The position numbers and the translations under genes were made by a program. A stretch of DNA of 21,784 nt from Gnetum montanum (Eukaryota; Streptophyta; Gnetopsida; Gnetales; Gnetaceae). Location of the stretch: the NCBI GenBank assembly GCA_015680685.1, contig MNCI01009240.1, positions 21,200 through 42,983 of the forward strand. The letters run 5' to 3'. How positions within the stretch are numbered: position 1 is the first letter of the stretch; each line of letters starts with the position of its first letter. Shown here one piece after another: positions 17,572 to 21,784 of the stretch. Under the pieces are notes generated by a model. It was not told the origin of the DNA. It ran no database searches and worked only from the letters and a program-made list of their open reading frames with translations.

Positions 17572-18591
17572 AAACTCTAGACTAGAACATGATACAAATG
17601 AGATCATAACCAATTATGAAACCATCTAAGATCTTCCATCTCCTCCAAATTTGATCAAATTGAAAATAAAATGGATTATTAGTATCAAAGTGAGCAAGAA
17701 ACCTTGGCAGCATCATTAGTTGATAAGTGGGTAGATCTTATGAGACTTACGAGGAGCATGACTAACCTGAAAAACATGTTAGCTAAAAATATACAACTAA
17801 GAATACATACAAATAACTAAATATCCATCCATAAAACTATACCAAAACTAATATTTTTCCCACTCTAAACATCTCACAATCAAGAAGGCTACCATGTATC
17901 ACACTCAGTGTTAAATGTGTGTCATGTTGTCATGTGTACTTGTCAAAAGCTAGACCAACATGTAAACTAAACAACTATTAAACTATCAAGCACTTGAATT
18001 TATTATTAGTATCAAATGAAACATGAAGCATCATCCAAGACATCACTTTCAACAATTCACAAAAACATTGGTGTTAGAGACATTATCTAGGATATTACAT
18101 TTGATTTTCTACATGAACCAAATAAAAATAACTAATGAGTGATGGAATCACCCTTCTAAGAAAGATGGGACCTACCATGAAAGTGACACTGATGCATTCC
18201 AATAGGGGCAAATCCTTAATCCATCTCTAGGGAGCCCATCTCCAATAAGTGATACAAACTTAGTGCTAGCTTCATCATCCAAATAACAAACAACCATTCA
18301 ACCATGGCATCCAAACTAATGGTGTAGGGAAATAACAAACTAAAAAATCCATCTCATCAAAGAGGTCCAATAATGCAACATATCCTGAAATAGCCAAAAG
18401 ATCCACTAATCAACCCTAATCCAAGGTCAGCATGTTAACAAATTAAATTCCATAAATAGAGCACAACAAAGTTAAAAGGGGACTAAAGAAAGTACCATCA
18501 ATAAACGATGTAGCAACACAACAATACCAAGGTACCATATCTAAACAATAATCACAAATAATCAAACTTTTATTTTAACATAGGGTATTAT
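17572..18591. other. Unassigned intergenic stretch
   Basis: About 1 kb of AT-rich sequence. No open frame, RNA, repeat or transposon motif was recognised on either strand. Confidence 0.5.
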
Positions 18592-19837
18592 TGGGGTTGA
18601 AAAATTTAGTGTTGGAGGGCTAAAAACTTAATACATTATAGTTTAACCTTGGATTCAAATGCACCTTGGAAGAGGATTCGAAGCACCTCAAACGGTCTGG
18701 TAGATCGCTTGAGGATTTATTGGATTTATTTTTGAGTGTTGAAAACATGTGTGAAATGGAAATTCCTAGCATAAATAATTTAAACAGTAGAAAAATAAAC
18801 AAAGGATAATAATTACACCAAGAGATATAACTTTGTATTAAATATGGAAGAAAGCAAAGTTTAGAAAATACAAATTATAGGCTCTAAAACCTAGGAGCAT
18901 ATTTGATGAAAGCATAATTAGATCTTCACTTGAGAGCTTAGATGATCTACCAAACTTTGTTGATCTACCACTAGTTCTCTTCATGAAGGTTGTTCACATT
19001 GGGTAGGCTAAACTTTGTTGATCTACCACTAGTTCTCTCCATGAAGGTTGTTCACATTGGGTAGGCTAGTTATGATGGTTATGGAGTTATGAAGTTTGCA
19101 CTACTTTGAATGTCTCTAGTTCAACCAAAGTTTGCAAAAATTCCAACAAGTTTTTGAAGATGTACAAGACGCTGCCTTAAATAGGTAGGAGCATTGCTAA
19201 TTGTTGGTTGATTGTTGCATTGTGTTAGATGATTTTGATGAGCATAATCTTCAATGTATGAATGCCAACATAATTTGGGCTTTGCTCTAAAATTCTAGTG
19301 TAATTGGAATTTCTCATTAGCATACATACTAGTGTATATGAACTTTTGGGTGTTGTTATGCTAGCGTAATTGGCATTTTAACTACCCAAATGTGTAGCTT
19401 AGGAACATATAGCATATAGAGCTATTCTTGCCAATGTTGGTAACATTTTTGTGCTATTTTTTCAATGTATAAGTTACCAATGTTTTGGCTTTTACTACCA
19501 AATTTTGATAGTGTATTTACATTTTTTGCCTCTATACACCAGCTTGAATGAGACTTCTAGCTTGTAAGCTACAAATTACATCTTTGTATATAAGAAACTA
19601 TTCAAACTAAGTTGGAGAAAATGCCATGAGGTGGGATTTTTAATGGAAAAATGGGCAATTGTTTCTATCTTTTGAAATTCCTATTAAATTACAATGTAAA
19701 CACTCTAGCTATTAGGCTACATATGCAAATGCAAATTTTTTCTAGGTGTCTCCTTGGCCTCTCTTTATTGATGTTTTGTAGATTGATCTAAGAGACATTG
19801 ACAAATAATGTAAAACACCATCGTAGGTTCATCACCA
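18592..19837 (-). repeat. Candidate 3' LTR of the minus-strand Gypsy element
   Basis: On the minus strand, a purine run GGAGAGGAAG (plus positions 19841-19850) is followed by TGGTGATGAACC, which looks like a polypurine tract and LTR start. About 650 bp further on, TATTTAAGGC (TATA at 19177-19183) resembles an LTR core promoter. The sequence may end near CAACCCCA at 18592. The partner LTR is outside the window, so neither end is proved. Confidence 0.35.
18952..19067 (+). repeat. 58-bp tandem duplication
   Basis: Positions 18952-19009 and 19010-19067 are two copies of a 58-bp unit starting AAACTTTGTTGATC. They differ at one base (CTCTT against CTCTC). Confidence 0.95.
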
Positions 19838-20883
19838 ATGCTTCCTCTCCACACTTGATTTCATAGCTATTGAGCCATGCAAAGGAGTGTTCATGATGGT
19901 GAAATAAGGTCATGATTAAGTGCTACGATTTTGATAGGAAATAAAGGCTATATTTATATGGTCACATGGGTTAACAAAGAGTTCCAAATATCGACATCAT
20001 GATTATGGTATGGTGGCAACATACATGTTGATTAATGTAGTTTTCTTGTTTTGTGCTTCAAAATACTGGTCACTCAGTAATGTGCTTGAGGAACTAGTAC
20101 TCCACTCCAAGGCTTCTTTGTATTTCTTTGACCATTACGCTTCTCCCTCTATTTGTTTAGAGTTGTGGATTTGACTTTTGGGCTTCATTGACTTCTTGGC
20201 TCTCTTGGCAATTTACTTCCAATTTTTTTTAAGGGATGAAGCCTTCATTAGTTTTCATTGTTAAGGTTGAATCTTGCTTTATTTTCTTGTTGAATGAGAT
20301 GTGTTACATTCAACAAAATTGATGGTGGAGTATATCAAAGGATATGTCACATAGCCATGTTGCATGAATGTCAAACATAGGTTATTGTTGTTATTAGGGT
20401 AAGGAAGGCTATACTTTGGCTATAGAATTATAGCTCAAGAGAGGTAATAGAGGTGATGTGAGACAAGCACTCTTGACATAGTGAGACAAGATGACCAAAC
20501 CTCATGCATTAAGATTACTTGGTAACTTGCTACTATGGTGAGTTGCACCTTCATGATGACTTTAGGTTTCATCCTATAAGCACAACTTCAAGTGTACAAG
20601 AAGATACATCAAAGAGTTCACATGCTTACAATGTTTTGCATAAGGCTACCTGAAAGAACAAGTGGAATATAGGCCACCATAGGATATAATAGGTATAACA
20701 TAAGAAGCTTGTCTTTTGTTATATAGACTTATGCAAAGTTTATAGTTCATCTGTCATGTCAAAAAGAGAAAGAATAAGGAGTTACATAGGCTTTCTTGTT
20801 ATAGGCTACAAAGGTTATTAGTGTTGATCACCTGTTAATACCTACAAATAAAAACAAACAAGGGCTATAGGAAAACAAGTTAG
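19838..20883. other. Probable 3' untranslated part of the minus-strand Gypsy element
   Basis: About 1 kb between the end of the antisense pol and the candidate LTR. No motif was recognised on either strand. Its assignment depends entirely on its neighbours. Confidence 0.35.
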
Positions 20884-21784
20884 CATTAGGTGTAATAGGG
20901 TTTGAGATAGGAATGATTAAGCAAGTTGGCCAATTCATTCCCATTCATGTCCACTAGTTTGAATGCCTAATTGCCATAGGCTTTGGTAACCAAGAAGTGC
21001 ACCTTTCAATTAGTCAAGAACTTATCCACATGTTCACAAATGACCTCAAGGACAAGGTCTCCTTTAACTTTTTGTCTATTTGGATCGTGATGATGCTATT
21101 ATTTCCACCTCTCTTGATATCGTTCGATGTGAGCAATATTTGTATTATCCACTCCTCCACTAAATCGAGATCAATGATATGCAACTACTTGTTCTATTCA
21201 TTGTTGATGAAGTTAAATAGAGTGATCCTTAAGGATGGTACTTACAATTCAAGAGGAAAAATAATTTTATATCCATAGACAAGATTATACAAGATGACAC
21301 TAGTTATGGTTCGAAAGGTTGTTCTATAGGCCCAAAGTACATGTATAAGCCATGCATTCCACTTGCATATGTTGTTGTTTAACATCTCCTTATGCAAGTT
21401 TATAATGACTTTGTTGCTTACTTCAACTTGCCCATTGGCTTGAAGATAGTATGATGAAGAAAAGGAGTCTTTAATGCTTAGTTGATTACAAAAGGCTTAC
21501 ATTTCTTGGCTTCTAAATTGTAGTCCATTGTTTGGGACTATAGTTGGAGGTATGCCAAAATGGGACACAATGTTATCTAGTATGAATTTACAAACTTGTT
21601 AAGATGTTGTATTCCTTAGTGGAATAGCCTCAACTAATATCCTAAAATATCCGATTATGGTGATGATGAAGCTATGCCCTATGGAAGATTTAGATGTTAT
21701 AGGTCTAATAATATCAATTCCTCATCGTTAAAATGGCCAAGTTATTTGAGTAGTATGTAACTTAGTTGGTGGTATGTGTATTAA
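20884..21784 (-). pseudogene. Antisense Gypsy integrase and pol C-terminus, broken and cut by the window edge
   Basis: Read from 21784 downward, the minus strand shows an integrase core: GIDIIRPI with the first catalytic Asp, then VEAIPLRNTT, FILDNIVSHFGIPPTIV, NNGLQF, QANGQVEVSNKVIINL and LWAYRTTFRT. The second catalytic Asp is Asn (codon at 21530-21532), while the Glu is kept (21422-21424). Further down come YNLVYG, PSLRITLFNFINNE, NIAHIERYQERWK, DLVLE and a LKPYY-type end followed by a stop near 20887, the usual C-terminus of plant Gypsy pol. Stops interrupt it several times. It is inverted relative to the Gypsy element at 13455-17566. Confidence 0.88.

Noticed and set aside
20997-21278. 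93-codon plus-strand frame MHLSISQELIHMF
   Set aside because: The minus strand here encodes the recognisable C-terminal part of Gypsy pol, so this frame is its shadow.

Overview
The window looks like nuclear DNA of a seed plant: AT-rich, with one intron-containing gene set among decayed retrotransposons. Copy-number-rich LINE, Ty3/Gypsy and SINE remnants and moderately long introns would fit a gymnosperm or another large plant genome, but the species is inference. There is no sign of bacterial organisation.

Layout. Positions 1-415 are unassigned. Positions 416 to about 5230 hold a near-complete but dead L1-type LINE on the plus strand: ORF1 with a DUF4283-like region and a CCHC knuckle, then ORF2 with endonuclease, reverse transcriptase and a C-terminal RT-associated region. 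It abuts a C-rich promoter/5' leader (about 5380-5646). The one intact gene follows at 5647-11450: seven coding exons that splice to a 440-residue VPS36, the GLUE-domain subunit of the ESCRT-II endosomal sorting complex. Its second intron starts with GC rather than GT. Intron 1 carries an antisense RTE-type LINE fragment and a perfect 30-bp tandem duplication.

Downstream of the gene are about four tandem copies of a 250-276-bp unit (11724-12790), a tRNA-derived SINE (13141-13413), and an LTR retrotransposon of the Ty3/Gypsy type (13455-17566). That element has two diverged LTRs, a 5-bp target-site duplication (TAGCT), a decayed initiator-Met primer site, gag and protease remnants, and no reverse transcriptase, RNase H or integrase. 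Its interior contains a 129-bp segment, bounded by single Ns, that is a base-perfect inverted copy of its own 3' LTR; this looks like an assembly join where the missing pol would have been. Positions 17572-18591 show nothing recognisable. The right end carries a second Gypsy element on the minus strand: integrase and pol C-terminus (20884-21784, running off the window) and, less surely, its 3' LTR (about 18592-19837).

The only functional gene is VPS36; the rest is mobile DNA at different stages of decay, with stops and lost catalytic residues mostly explained by C-to-T or G-to-A changes. I see no clear evidence of an undescribed gene system. The most distinctive signals are the phased array of AGACATCT/AGATGTCT octamers (20-bp spacing) in the Gypsy LTRs, the N-bounded inverted LTR copy, the GC-AG intron in VPS36, and the tandem array just behind the gene.
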